A stretch of DNA of 21,457 bases from Hydrogenophilales bacterium (GTDB lineage: Bacteria > Pseudomonadota > Gammaproteobacteria > Burkholderiales > Thiobacillaceae). Below are positions 7,635 through 15,685 of the stretch, one piece after another. The notes under the pieces are model-generated. The model saw only the letters and a list, made by a program, of their open reading frames with translations. It did no database searches and was not told the origin of the DNA. Positions within the stretch are counted from its first letter, which is position 1. Every line of letters begins with the position of its first letter. The position numbers were made by a program, and so were the translations under genes. The stretch covers positions 1 to 21,457 of the forward strand of contig JAABQE010000246.1 of assembly GCA_011391655.1 (NCBI GenBank). The letters run 5' to 3'.

Positions 7635-9393
7635 TTTTTTGTAGCCAGTATTCCAGTAGCGCCAGATGCCACAGCTTGCTGCCCTGGATGCGCGTGTGAT
7701 GCTGTTCGGGTGCATCCAGCAGTTTGTTGACGTAGGCGCGCTGATAGAGGCCGCGCTCGCGGCACGCCTGTGAATCGAGAATGTCGCGCATGAAATCGAG
7801 AAAATCGCCGCGCACGAACTTCAGTGCAGGCATCGGGAAATAGCCTTTCTTGCGATCGATCACCGCGTCGGGCACCAGTCCGCGCGCGATGTGTTTCAGC
7901 ACATGCTTGCCTTCGGAGGCGAGCTTCATTTCCGCTGGCATCGACGCCGCCAGTTCGACCAGCTGGTGGTCGAGAAACGGCACCCGTGCTTCCAGTCCCC
8001 ACGCCATCGTCATGTTGTCGACGCGCTTTACCGGGTCGTCGGTGATCAGCATGGTGGTGTCCATGCGCAGCACCTGGTCGATGAAGTCGTCGGCGAACGG
8101 AGCGGCCAGATGCGCCGCGATGGTTTCGCTGGTGTAGTCCGGCCCGTGATACGCGGGCATGGCCATCTCGAGAAATTCATCATGGTCGCGGTCGAAATAA
8201 TGTTTGCGGAAGCGGTCGAGCGCGGAGCCGGACGTTTCCGCCGCCATGCGCGGATACCAGAAATAGCCGCCGAACACTTCGTCCGCACCCTGCCCGCTCT
8301 GCACCACTTTCACCGTCTTGCTGACCTGTTCCGACAGCAGATAAAACGCCACCGCGTCCTGCGCAAACATCGGCTCGGACATCTGGTCCACCGCCTCGGG
8401 CAGGCGGCGCAGCACGTCGGCATTGGGGATCAGGAACTTGTGATGGCGCGTGCCGTACATCGCCGCCACCGGGTCGGAATACTCGAACTCGTTGCCGCGT
8501 TCTTCCGGCTGGTCTTCAAAGCCGACGGTAAACGTCAGCAAATCCGGCACGCCCTGTTCGGCCAGCAGCGCCACCAGCAGGCTCGAATCGAGTCCGCCGG
8601 ACAGCAGCACACCGACTTTGACGTCGGCAATTTCGATGCGCTTTTTGACCGCCTGCCGCAGGCTTTCGTGGATGGCTTCCGTCCATTCCGCTTCGGTTCT
8701 GGGGGTGGCGGGACGCTCGGCTTTCAGCGACCAGTAGGTGCGGTGCCGCAACTTGCCGTGGGCATAGACCGTCAGCGTTGTGCCGGGCGCCAGCTTGCGA
8801 ATGCCGTTGTAGATCGTGCGCGGCGCGGGCACCACCGCGTGCAGGGTAAAAAGATGATGCAGCGCCACCGCGTCGATGGCGGTGTCCACTTCACCTGCTG
8901 CCAGCAGCGCCTGCGGTGTCGAGGCAAAGCGCAAGGCCGCGCCGGATTCGCTGTAATACAGGGGCTTGATGCCGAGCCGGTCGCGCGCCAGGAACAGCAC
9001 TTCGCGGTTCCAGATCGCGAACGCGAACATGCCGTGCAACCGCTCGACGCACGCCTCGCCCCATTGCAGATAGGCGCGCAGGATGACCTCGGTGTCGCCG
9101 TCGGAATGGAACGCATGTCCCAGCCCGATCAGCTCGGCGCGCAGTTCCGGGTAGTTGTAGATCGTGCCGTTGAATATCAGCGCCGTGCCGCTGGCAGCGT
9201 CAAGCATCGGCTGTGCCGAGCGCGGCGACAGATCGATAATCGCCAGCCGTCGGTGCCCCAGCCGCACCGCGCCGTCGGCATGCTGGCCTTCGGCGTCGGG
9301 GCCGCGCCGCGCCAGCTTGGCGAGCATGCGCGCCATGATTTCGGGTTCGGGCTTGCGCCCGTCAAAACGCAATTCACCAGCTATGCCGCACAT
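7627..9393 (-). CDS. AsnO-like asparagine synthase family amidotransferase (NAGGN type)
   Basis: A 588-residue class II glutamine amidotransferase and synthetase. Cys2 of MCGIAGE is the glutaminase nucleophile after Met removal; the GATase domain runs to about 210. The ATP-pyrophosphatase domain follows, with the PP-loop SGGLDSS (265-271). Motifs KVVQSGQGADE, DDPVKRVDNMTMAWGLEAR and IDRKKGYFPMP match, from memory, the N-acetylglutaminylglutamine amidotransferase family (AsnO, a NAGGN osmolyte enzyme) better than AsnB. The usual partner gene ngg (acetyltransferase/ATP-grasp) is not next to it, so the real acceptor is uncertain. An AAGG lies 8 nt before the ATG. It lies 36 nt after the HIT gene and overlaps the transglycosylase gene. 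Confidence 0.85.
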   Translation of the reverse strand: MCGIAGELRFDGRKPEPEIMARMLAKLARRGPDAEGQHADGAVRLGHRRLAIIDLSPRSAQPMLDAASGTALIFNGTIYNYPELRAELIGLGHAFHSDGDTEVILRAYLQWGEACVERLHGMFAFAIWNREVLFLARDRLGIKPLYYSESGAALRFASTPQALLAAGEVDTAIDAVALHHLFTLHAVVPAPRTIYNGIRKLAPGTTLTVYAHGKLRHRTYWSLKAERPATPRTEAEWTEAIHESLRQAVKKRIEIADVKVGVLLSGGLDSSLLVALLAEQGVPDLLTFTVGFEDQPEERGNEFEYSDPVAAMYGTRHHKFLIPNADVLRRLPEAVDQMSEPMFAQDAVAFYLLSEQVSKTVKVVQSGQGADEVFGGYFWYPRMAAETSGSALDRFRKHYFDRDHDEFLEMAMPAYHGPDYTSETIAAHLAAPFADDFIDQVLRMDTTMLITDDPVKRVDNMTMAWGLEARVPFLDHQLVELAASMPAEMKLASEGKHVLKHIARGLVPDAVIDRKKGYFPMPALKFVRGDFLDFMRDILDSQACRERGLYQRAYVNKLLDAPEQHHTRIQGSKLWHLALLEYWLQKNA

Positions 9394-9429
9394 TTTTTTG
9401 CCTTTGCTTGTTCGATTTCAGGCGCCTGC

Positions 9430-9822
9430 TCACGCCCAGTATTTTGCCTTGTCCGGCAGCACCCAGCGCACGCCGCCGCGTGGGTCTTCCTTGTCACCCC
9501 GGTAGCGCGGGATCAAATGAATATGCAGATGCGGCACGGTTTGCCCGCCCGCCTGACCGTGGTTGATGCCTATGTTATAGCCATCAGGTTGATGGTGTTT
9601 ATCCAGAAAATCCTTGGCATGCGCCAGCGCTTTGAGCAATGCGGCCTGCTCGGCTTCGGTGGCTTCAAACAGGGTGGCGACATGCCGGCGCGGGATGATG
9701 ACGGTGTGACCCAGCGAAACCGGAAAGCCATCCTTGTAGACCACGGTCAGTTCATCCTCGGCAATGATGCGCTTGGGGTCGAGATGGCAAAAGGGACAGG
9801 GTTTTGTAGTGGGCGGAATCAT
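9430..9822 (-). CDS. HIT family nucleotide-binding protein
   Basis: A 130-residue cytoplasmic protein with the complete histidine triad HLHIH (His98, His100, His102) near the C-terminus. An N-terminal CPFC pair (Cys9, Cys12) may bind zinc with downstream histidines. HIT proteins hydrolyse or transfer nucleoside monophosphates, for example from AMP conjugates; the substrate here is unknown. ATG 9822 is preferred; a TTG at 9837 would add five residues. Neither has a clear ribosome-binding site. It lies between srkA and the AsnO-like gene on the same strand and may belong to one transcription unit with them. Confidence 0.9.
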   Translation of the reverse strand: MIPPTTKPCPFCHLDPKRIIAEDELTVVYKDGFPVSLGHTVIIPRRHVATLFEATEAEQAALLKALAHAKDFLDKHHQPDGYNIGINHGQAGGQTVPHLHIHLIPRYRGDKEDPRGGVRWVLPDKAKYWA

Positions 9823-9925
9823 GTGGAATGGTTTCAAGGTTGAATCAGGAAATCGTCTACGGATGATGCGGTAAGCTTGTTATTACTTGGTGTGACATCA
9901 AAACAGAGGGGCTGTCGTTGTGCGA

Positions 9926-10906
9926 TCACGCCACCAGCGGCGGCTCGTCCATCAAGGCAATCTGCTCGCGCAATTCGAGTATCCGTTCCTGCCAATACAG
10001 CTGCGTATTGAACCATGGAAACGCGGCCGGAAAAGCCGGGTCGTCCCAGCGGCGGGCGAGCCAGGCGGCGTAGTGAATCAGGCGCAAGGTTCGGAGTGCT
10101 TCAACCAGATTCAGTTCACGCGGGTCGAATTCGGCGAAGTCTTCGTAGCCGGTCAGGATCTGGTTGAACTGCGCTTGCTGCTCGTCGCGTTCGCCCGACA
10201 GCAGCATCCACAGATCCTGTACCGCCGGTCCCATGCGGCTGTCGTCGAAGTCGACGAAGTGCGGGCCGGACTCGGTCCACAACACGTTGCCGGCGTGGCA
10301 GTCTCCGTGCAGGCGGATGGCGCGCACGTTGCCCGCGCGTTCGTAACAGTGCGCCACGCTGGTGAGCGCGTGATCGACGACGCTGTTCCACGCTGGCGCC
10401 AGATCTGGCGGCAGCCAGTTGCCCGCGCGCAGAAAATCACGCGATGCGTAACCAAAGGTTTCGATATTCAGAAAGGGACGATGAGAAAAATCGCTCAGCG
10501 CGCCGACCGCATGAATTCGGCCAAGAAAACGCCCCATCCATTGCAGCGTATCGGTGCGATCGAACTCGGGCATGCGCCCGCCCTGTTTGGGGTACACGGC
10601 AAAGCGGAAGCCTGCGTGGGTGTTGAGGGTGGCGTCGTGCAACACAAGCGGGGCGACCACCGGAATTTCGCGCGCGGCAAGTCCGATCGTGTAGGCGTGC
10701 TCTTCCAGGATGGCGGCGTCGCTCCAGCGTTCGGGACGATAGAACTTGACCACGACCGGCTGGGTATCCTCCACGCCCATCTGGTAGACGCGATTCTCGT
10801 AGCTGTTCAGCGCCAGCAGGCGGCCATCGGCCTTGAGGCCGGTGCTGTCGAGCGCGTCGAGGGCGCAGTCGGGCGTCAGCGCAGAATAGGGGTGGGACAA
10901 ATCCAT
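9926..10906 (-). CDS. srkA: Stress response serine/threonine kinase SrkA (YihE/RdoA)
   Basis: A 326-residue protein kinase of the APH/choline kinase-like fold. It matches E. coli SrkA (YihE) along its length as I recall it: LNSYENRVYQ (33-42), VVKFYRPERW with Lys54 as the ATP-binding lysine, the catalytic loop RLHGDCHAGNVLW (198-210), the metal-binding VDFDD (218-222), and GPAVQDLWMLL (226-236). In E. coli it counters stress-induced death linked to the MazEF and Cpx systems. ATG 10906 fits the E. coli N-terminus; upstream in-frame codons extend the frame but look non-coding. It is the first gene of the minus-strand group and diverges from nrdJ. Confidence 0.93.
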   Translation of the reverse strand: MDLSHPYSALTPDCALDALDSTGLKADGRLLALNSYENRVYQMGVEDTQPVVVKFYRPERWSDAAILEEHAYTIGLAAREIPVVAPLVLHDATLNTHAGFRFAVYPKQGGRMPEFDRTDTLQWMGRFLGRIHAVGALSDFSHRPFLNIETFGYASRDFLRAGNWLPPDLAPAWNSVVDHALTSVAHCYERAGNVRAIRLHGDCHAGNVLWTESGPHFVDFDDSRMGPAVQDLWMLLSGERDEQQAQFNQILTGYEDFAEFDPRELNLVEALRTLRLIHYAAWLARRWDDPAFPAAFPWFNTQLYWQERILELREQIALMDEPPLVA

Positions 10907-10990
10907 CACGGAAAGGGACAAAGCGGCTATACCCAAAGGGCACGGGTTCCAGAAAGGCACGCGTGCTTAAAAAACAGAAGGAACCAGATA

Positions 10991-11026
10991 ATGCCTCAAC
11001 TCGCCGCTTACATCGCCACCGGATGA
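10991..11026 (+). CDS. Possible 11-codon leader peptide in front of nrdJ
   Basis: A tiny open frame (MPQLAAYIATG) with a good ribosome-binding site, AAGGA at 10978-10982, 8 nt before its ATG. Its TGA overlaps the nrdJ ATG at 11023 in an ATGA arrangement, while nrdJ itself has no recognisable ribosome-binding site. The simplest reading is that ribosomes finishing the leader restart on nrdJ. It could also be chance, or a sign that the nrdJ start is misjudged. Confidence 0.35.
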   Translation: MPQLAAYIATG

Positions 11027-12720
11027 ATCCGCCCGACCCTTTCAGCATGGACATCTCCCGCCATATCTGGGAGACCCGCTACCGCGCTGCGGACGAGGCC
11101 GACATCCGCGCCAGCTGGCGGCGGGTGGCGCACGCGATCGCGCAGGCCGAAGGCGACGACCGCGAGCAGTGGGCCGAACGCTTCTACACGCTGCTGGACG
11201 ATTTCCGCTTCCTGCCCGGCGGCCGCATTTTTGCCGGTGCCGGCAGCGGCCGGCGGGTGACGCTTTTCAACTGCTTCGTCATGGGCGAAATCGCCGACGA
11301 CCTCGAACACATATTCGAGGCGCTGAAGGAAGGCGCGCTCACCATGCAACATGGCGGCGGGGTGGGTTACGATTTTTCCACCCTGCGCCCGGCCGGCACG
11401 GTGGCGCACTCGACCGGCAGCATCGCCTCCGGCCCGGTATCGTTCATGCATATCTGGGATGCCATGTGCGCGACCATGCTGTCGACCGGTGCGCGGCGCG
11501 GCGCGATGATGGCGACGCTGCGCTGCGACCACCCCGACATCGAAACCTTTGTCGACGCCAAGCGCAACCCCACCGTGCTGCGGCATTTCAATCTGTCGGT
11601 GCTGGTCAGCGATGCCTTCATGGCGGCGGTGGCGGACGACCGCGACTGGCCGCTGGTGTTTCCCGGACTCGCCGACGCACGCACGCTGAAGGCGCGCGAC
11701 CTGTGGCAGCGCATCCTGCGCGCGGCCTACGATACCGCCGAACCCGGCGTGCTGTTCGTCGACAGCATCAATCGCGACAACACGCTGGCCTATATCGAGA
11801 CGCTCAGCGCCACCAATCCCTGCGGCGAAATTCCGCTGCCGCCTTACGGCGCCTGCGACCTCGGCTCACTCAATCTCACCGCTTTCGTGACCGCGCCGTT
11901 TACCGCCGACGCCCGCCTCGACCTCGATGCGCTGGCGGCGTCGGCGCAACTCGCGGTGCGCTTCCTCGATAACGTCATCGACGTCTCACGCTATCCGTTG
12001 CCGGCGCAGGCCGAGCAGGCGCGGCTCAAGCGGCGTGTCGGCCTCGGCATCACCGGGCTGGCTGATGCGCTGGTATTGCTGGGGCTACGCTACGACAGCA
12101 ACGCCGCACGGCAACTGGCCGCGCGGGCGATGCAGGGGGTGCGCGATGCCGCCTACCGCGCTTCGATCGACCTCGCACGCGAAAAGGGCGTGTTTCCCGC
12201 GTTCGCGCGCGACGCGTTTCTGGCGAGTGGTTTTGCGAGCCGGCTGCCGGCGGACATTCGCGAGGCCATCGCCGCGCACGGCCTGCGGAATAGTCACCTG
12301 CTGGCGATCGCGCCGGCCGGCACCATCAGCCTGCTGGCCAACAACTGCTCCAGCGGCATCGAGCCGGTTTTCGCTGCTGTAGCCGAGCGCCGCGTACTGG
12401 GAACGGACGGCCGCTACCGCATCCATCCCGTGGTCGATCAGGTCTGTCAGCTGTGGCGGCAGCAGGGACGGACCGGCACACCTCCCACCCTGGTCGAGGC
12501 GCGGCAGATCGATCCGCTTGCCCATCTGCAGATGCAGGCGGCGCTGCAGCCTTTTGTCGACAACGCCATTTCGAAAACCATCAATGTGGCGGCCGATTAT
12601 CCGTTCGACCGTTTCGCGGAGCTTTACCGGCAAGCACACGCGCTCGGTCTCAAGGGTTGCACGGTGTTTCGCCCCAATCCTGTCACCGGCGCCATCCTCA
12701 GTCCGCAGCCGAACAGGTGA
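11023..12720 (+). CDS. nrdJ: Class II (B12-dependent) ribonucleotide reductase, frameshifted at 3' end
   Basis: A 565-residue adenosylcobalamin-dependent ribonucleoside-diphosphate reductase, making deoxyribonucleotides without oxygen or a tyrosyl-radical subunit. Key residues: Cys84 (FNCFVM) and Cys278 of the active-site pair, the radical-site Cys267 in NPCGEIPLPPYGACDLGSLN, the AP-A-GTIS-L-NNCSSGIEP stretch, and the end motif GLKGCTVFRPNPVTG. The frame stops shortly after that. In the -1 frame at the same place the sequence reads through AEQVKCCGLEREAD to a stop at 12752, which looks like the normal C-terminal cysteine tail. A one-base loss (or read error) near 12706-12712 explains this. 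Without that tail, re-reduction of the active site might fail. Start 11023 is chosen over ATG 11047 because of the leader overlap. Confidence 0.9.
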   Translation: MNPPDPFSMDISRHIWETRYRAADEADIRASWRRVAHAIAQAEGDDREQWAERFYTLLDDFRFLPGGRIFAGAGSGRRVTLFNCFVMGEIADDLEHIFEALKEGALTMQHGGGVGYDFSTLRPAGTVAHSTGSIASGPVSFMHIWDAMCATMLSTGARRGAMMATLRCDHPDIETFVDAKRNPTVLRHFNLSVLVSDAFMAAVADDRDWPLVFPGLADARTLKARDLWQRILRAAYDTAEPGVLFVDSINRDNTLAYIETLSATNPCGEIPLPPYGACDLGSLNLTAFVTAPFTADARLDLDALAASAQLAVRFLDNVIDVSRYPLPAQAEQARLKRRVGLGITGLADALVLLGLRYDSNAARQLAARAMQGVRDAAYRASIDLAREKGVFPAFARDAFLASGFASRLPADIREAIAAHGLRNSHLLAIAPAGTISLLANNCSSGIEPVFAAVAERRVLGTDGRYRIHPVVDQVCQLWRQQGRTGTPPTLVEARQIDPLAHLQMQAALQPFVDNAISKTINVAADYPFDRFAELYRQAHALGLKGCTVFRPNPVTGAILSPQPNR

Positions 12721-12752
12721 AGTGCTGCGGTCTCGAGCGAGAAGCGGATTAA
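12706..12752 (+). other. Out-of-frame C-terminal tail of nrdJ
   Basis: In the frame shifted by -1 from nrdJ the codons read AEQVKCCGLEREAD and end with TAA at 12750-12752. A vicinal cysteine pair followed by EREAD is, as I recall, the usual end of short class II reductases in this group. No classical slippery heptamer is visible, so a deletion or sequencing error is more likely than programmed frameshifting. Confidence 0.7.
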
Positions 12753-12780
12753 GCGCCCCAAGCCACGGCTTCCCCGGCCG

Positions 12781-12867
12781 CTACTTGGGCAGCGCCCAGT
12801 AGCGCAGGCCGCCTTGCTTCTCGCGCGGATCGAGTCGGCGCTCGGCCGGCGGCAGCCCATTGCGCAG
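12781..12867 (-). pseudogene. Possible C-terminal remnant of an unidentified protein
   Basis: On the minus strand a 28-codon open stretch ends with RLDPREKQGGLRYWALPK and a TAG. Its composition looks like a real protein C-terminus rather than random translation, but there is no start codon or upstream coding sequence; a stop lies just before it (12868-12870). It weakly resembles the DPRGGVRW end of the HIT protein. The parent protein is not recognised. Confidence 0.25.
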
Positions 12868-12957
12868 CTACAAACAGCGATTGTGCCTCCCACTGAATAG
12901 GGGCATTGATCGCACGCGTCGGCGCATTACCGCTCGGGTGTCCGCGATCCCGGCGGC

Positions 12958-12963
12958 TATAAT
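12958..12963 (+). promoter_or_regulatory. Likely -10 element of the purC promoter
   Basis: A perfect TATAAT stands 30 nt before the purC start codon, in otherwise GC-rich DNA. No good -35 box is visible at 16-18 nt upstream. It suggests that purC has its own promoter, separate from nrdJ. Confidence 0.5.
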
Positions 12964-12993
12964 GTGCGCTCCCTCGATCCTGCTTAAACTGCC

Positions 12994-13875
12994 ATGCCCG
13001 CCCCGCTGCTCGAATCCTGCATCACGTCCCTGCCGCTGGTTCACAAGGGCAAGGTGCGCGACATCTACGCCGTAGGCGATGACCGGTTGCTGATCGTCAC
13101 CACCGACCGGCTCTCGGCCTTCGACGTGGTGATGCCGACCCCCATCCCCGGCAAGGGCGAAGTGCTCACCCGCGTGTCGGCATTCTGGTTTGACAAGCTC
13201 AAGTCCATCATCCCGAGTCAGGCGCTCGATGTGCTGCCGGAATCCGTGGTCGCCACCAGTGAACGCGAACAGCTCGCCGGGCGCGCCATCGTGGTCAAAA
13301 AACTCAAGGCGCTGCCGGTTGAAGCCATCGTGCGCGGCTACCTGGTGGGCTCGGGCTGGAAGGAATATCAAACCAGCCAGTCGGTGTGCGGCATCGCGCT
13401 GCCCGCCGGACTCAAGCAGGCCGACCGCCTGCCGCAGCCGATCTTCACGCCGTCGACCAAAGCCGCCGTCGGCGCGCATGACGAGAACATCGCATTTGAA
13501 CAAATGGCCGAACTGATCGGGCCCGAACTGGCGACGCAGGTGCGCGACGTCAGCCTTGCCCTGTATCAGGCTGCGGCAGAGTACGCACTCACTCGCGGCA
13601 TCATCATCGCCGATACCAAGTTTGAGTTCGGGCAGGACGAAGCCGGCCAGCTGGTGTGGATCGACGAAGCACTGACGCCCGATTCGTCGCGCTTCTGGCC
13701 GGCCGACCAGTATCAGCCCGGTAGCAATCCGCCCAGCTTTGACAAGCAGTTTGTGCGCGACTGGCTGGAAGCCAGCGGCTGGAACAAGCAGGCGCCGGGG
13801 CCTGAACTGCCTGCTGATATCGTCGCCAAGACCGCCGCCAAGTACAACGAGGCGATGACGCGGCTGCTGGGCTGA
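12994..13875 (+). CDS. purC: Phosphoribosylaminoimidazole-succinocarboxamide synthase
   Basis: A 293-residue SAICAR synthetase, the de novo purine enzyme that joins CAIR and aspartate with ATP. Family motifs are in place: [10 protein letters not shown] (16-25) at the ATP site, [42 protein letters not shown], and near the C-terminus DTKFEFG and [14 protein letters not shown], where most members read [12 protein letters not shown]. Length is normal for the bacterial/yeast-like long form (about 290-300). There is no strong ribosome-binding site. It converges with the alpha/beta hydrolase gene. Confidence 0.97.
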   Translation: MPAPLLESCITSLPLVHKGKVRDIYAVGDDRLLIVTTDRLSAFDVVMPTPIPGKGEVLTRVSAFWFDKLKSIIPSQALDVLPESVVATSEREQLAGRAIVVKKLKALPVEAIVRGYLVGSGWKEYQTSQSVCGIALPAGLKQADRLPQPIFTPSTKAAVGAHDENIAFEQMAELIGPELATQVRDVSLALYQAAAEYALTRGIIIADTKFEFGQDEAGQLVWIDEALTPDSSRFWPADQYQPGSNPPSFDKQFVRDWLEASGWNKQAPGPELPADIVAKTAAKYNEAMTRLLG

Positions 13876-13910
13876 ACATTATTGATCCGGTACGAAGATG
13901 TTTTCGGCCG

Positions 13911-13960
13911 TCGCCCCGGCGAACGCCGGGGTCCAGTCAATCAGGCTAGATTCCAGCACG
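13911..13960. repeat. Dispersed-type hairpin repeat after purC
   Basis: CCCCGGC and GCCGGGG (13914-13920 and 13925-13931) enclose GAAC, followed by GTCCAG and then GATTCCAG. This 'CCGGCGAACGCCGG ... TCCAG' pattern is typical of short intergenic repeats scattered in beta- and alphaproteobacteria. It lies between the convergent purC and hydrolase genes and could help end transcription, although no T-run follows. Confidence 0.55.
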
Positions 13961-14003
13961 TGTGCCCTCTGGGTACTTGTGCCCTCCGGGTTTTCGCCTG
14001 GGT

Positions 14004-14759
14004 TTACTTCAAGCGCGCATTCAGGAAGTTCGCCACCGCCGCGACCATTTCAGCTTCATGCCCGCTGTAAAAGTGGTCGGCGCGCGCAATCATCACCTGT
14101 TGCGACTTCCCGGCGGCCAGCGTCTGTTTGCGTTTGGCCGCATTTGCCAGCACCGGTGGCAGGTCGTTGTCGCCGTACAAGTCCAGAATCGGCAATTTCA
14201 GCGCGCTGTAATCGTCCTGCGACAATCCCAGACTTGCCCACGCCTTGACCGCCGGATCGGGATGGCCCGCCACATAGGCGCGACTCATGCGTGACCCCAT
14301 GCTGTGTGAAACGATGGCGATATGCATATAGCCCTTGGCCTTGAGGAAAGCGACCGCTTCTCCGATACGCTCGGCCGCCTCCGGAAAGACCGGCGGGTAG
14401 GCTTCGCTCTTGGCGTCGGCGGCCAGGATCGGCATCTGGATCGACAGCGTCGTCATCCCGCGGTCGGCCAGTTCGGTACGCAGCGTGCCAACCATGCCCC
14501 AGTCGGGATGGATGCCCATGCCGTGCACGATGATGGCCGCCTTATCGCTGCTTGCCACCGGCGTGAACAGCGTCAGGAATTTGTGGTGGCCGCGCGGCGT
14601 TTGCAAATAGACGGGGTCGCCCACCACCAGACCAGGCACCACTTCGTCGGCCCATTTTTTCTCCCGCGCGTAGTCCGCATCCGCAGCATTCGCCAGCACC
14701 GGCCAGACCAGCACGGCACATGCACCAAGCAGCCAAGACAACAGAGTGTTGCGATTCAT
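14004..14759 (-). CDS. Secreted alpha/beta hydrolase
   Basis: A 251-residue protein with a Sec signal peptide (about 1-26, cleavage after ANA). The mature part has an alpha/beta hydrolase layout: oxyanion region VHGMGIHPDWG (78-88), nucleophile elbow SHSMGS with Ser153, an acid in LYGDND (Asp197 or Asp199), and His229 in ADHFYSG. The substrate is unknown; it may be an esterase-like periplasmic enzyme. ATG 14759 has GGGGGA just upstream and opens on the signal peptide; the in-frame TTG at 14771 is less likely. It is downstream of the TauE/SafE gene on the same strand, 119 nt away. Confidence 0.82.
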   Translation of the reverse strand: MNRNTLLSWLLGACAVLVWPVLANAADADYAREKKWADEVVPGLVVGDPVYLQTPRGHHKFLTLFTPVASSDKAAIIVHGMGIHPDWGMVGTLRTELADRGMTTLSIQMPILAADAKSEAYPPVFPEAAERIGEAVAFLKAKGYMHIAIVSHSMGSRMSRAYVAGHPDPAVKAWASLGLSQDDYSALKLPILDLYGDNDLPPVLANAAKRKQTLAAGKSQQVMIARADHFYSGHEAEMVAAVANFLNARLK

Positions 14760-14878
14760 CTTTTCCCCCAATCACGACGTTAAAGACTCGATCCAGCCAA
14801 CCGATCATTCAACAAAATCGTGGCGTGATCAATAGGACAAAGTGCTTCGAAATCCGCCGCGCAGCCCGTTAAGCCCGC

Positions 14879-15685
14879 CTAAAATGTCCAGGCCATGCGC
14901 AGCGCCAGCGTAATCAGCAACAGCGCGAAAATCCGTTTCAGCGGACGCACCGGCAGCCGGTGCGCGGTGCGCGCGCCGAGCGGCGCGGTCAACACACCGC
15001 CCAGCACGATGCCGATCAACGCAGGCAGGTAGACGAAGCCCAGACTACCCGCAGGCAAGCCGCTGACCCCCCAGCCGCCCACCGCGTAGCCCACCGCACC
15101 CGCCAGCGCAATCGGAAAACCAATCGCCGCCGAGGTAGCAATCGCCCGGTGCAACGGGACGTTGTGCCACAGCATGAACGGCACCGACAGCGTGCCGCCA
15201 CCTATGCCGACCCAGCTCGACACCGCGCCGATGACACCGCCCGCCAGGGTCGTGCCCGCACGCCCCGGCAGTCCGCGATGCGGTGCCGGCTTGAAATCCA
15301 GCCACATCTGGATGGCGGCATAAAACAAAAAGACGACAAAGACGCCCTTCAGCAGCGCTGCCGGCATCTGCGCCGCCAGCAATGCGCCGGCCAGCGTGCC
15401 GAGCACGATACCGAAGGCGATGCGCCGCACCAGCGGCCATTCGACCGCGCCGTGGCGATGATGCGCGCGGACACTGGACAGCGAAGTGAACAGGATGGAC
15501 GCGAATGACGTGCCGAGTGCCAGTTGCGGCTCCATCCCGGCCGCCAGCCCCTGCGCGTGCAGCAGAAAAATCAGCACTGGCACAATGATGAGTCCGCCGC
15601 CGACGCCAAGCAGGCCGGCGACAAACCCCACCAGCAGCCCGAGACCGACATACGCGGCCAGCAGGGCCGGGGCCAGCTCGGGCAT
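14879..15685 (-). CDS. TauE/SafE family sulfite/anion exporter
   Basis: A 268-residue integral membrane protein with about eight hydrophobic helices. It has the two family motifs: the N-terminal GFVAGLLGVGGGLIIVPVL and the internal repeat SSWVGIGGGTLSVPFM, which mark the two half-repeats of TauE/SafE (TSUP) transporters. Members export sulfite, sulfoacetate or related organosulfur anions; the substrate here is not determined. The ATG overlaps the EVE gene's stop codon by one base (TAATG), so translation is probably coupled. The frame is open upstream into the EVE gene but that part is not coding for this protein. Confidence 0.92.
   Translation of the reverse strand: MPELAPALLAAYVGLGLLVGFVAGLLGVGGGLIIVPVLIFLLHAQGLAAGMEPQLALGTSFASILFTSLSSVRAHHRHGAVEWPLVRRIAFGIVLGTLAGALLAAQMPAALLKGVFVVFLFYAAIQMWLDFKPAPHRGLPGRAGTTLAGGVIGAVSSWVGIGGGTLSVPFMLWHNVPLHRAIATSAAIGFPIALAGAVGYAVGGWGVSGLPAGSLGFVYLPALIGIVLGGVLTAPLGARTAHRLPVRPLKRIFALLLITLALRMAWTF

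Noticed and set aside
7891..9843. 650-codon open frame on the plus strand
   Set aside because: It is antisense to the AsnO-like and HIT genes, which have full family motifs. Long antisense frames are common in GC-rich genes, and its translation matches no family I know.
10907..11022. Cobalamin riboswitch in front of the B12-dependent reductase
   Set aside because: Only 116 bases lie between srkA and nrdJ, too few for a full riboswitch, and I see no B12-box-like sequence.
9920..11026. 368-codon open frame on the plus strand
   Set aside because: Antisense to srkA. Its last 11 codons coincide with the small frame before nrdJ, but the long translation has no family features.
12690..12720. Programmed ribosomal frameshift at the nrdJ end
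   Set aside because: No X-XXY-YYZ slippery heptamer and no clear downstream pseudoknot. A deletion or sequencing error is simpler.
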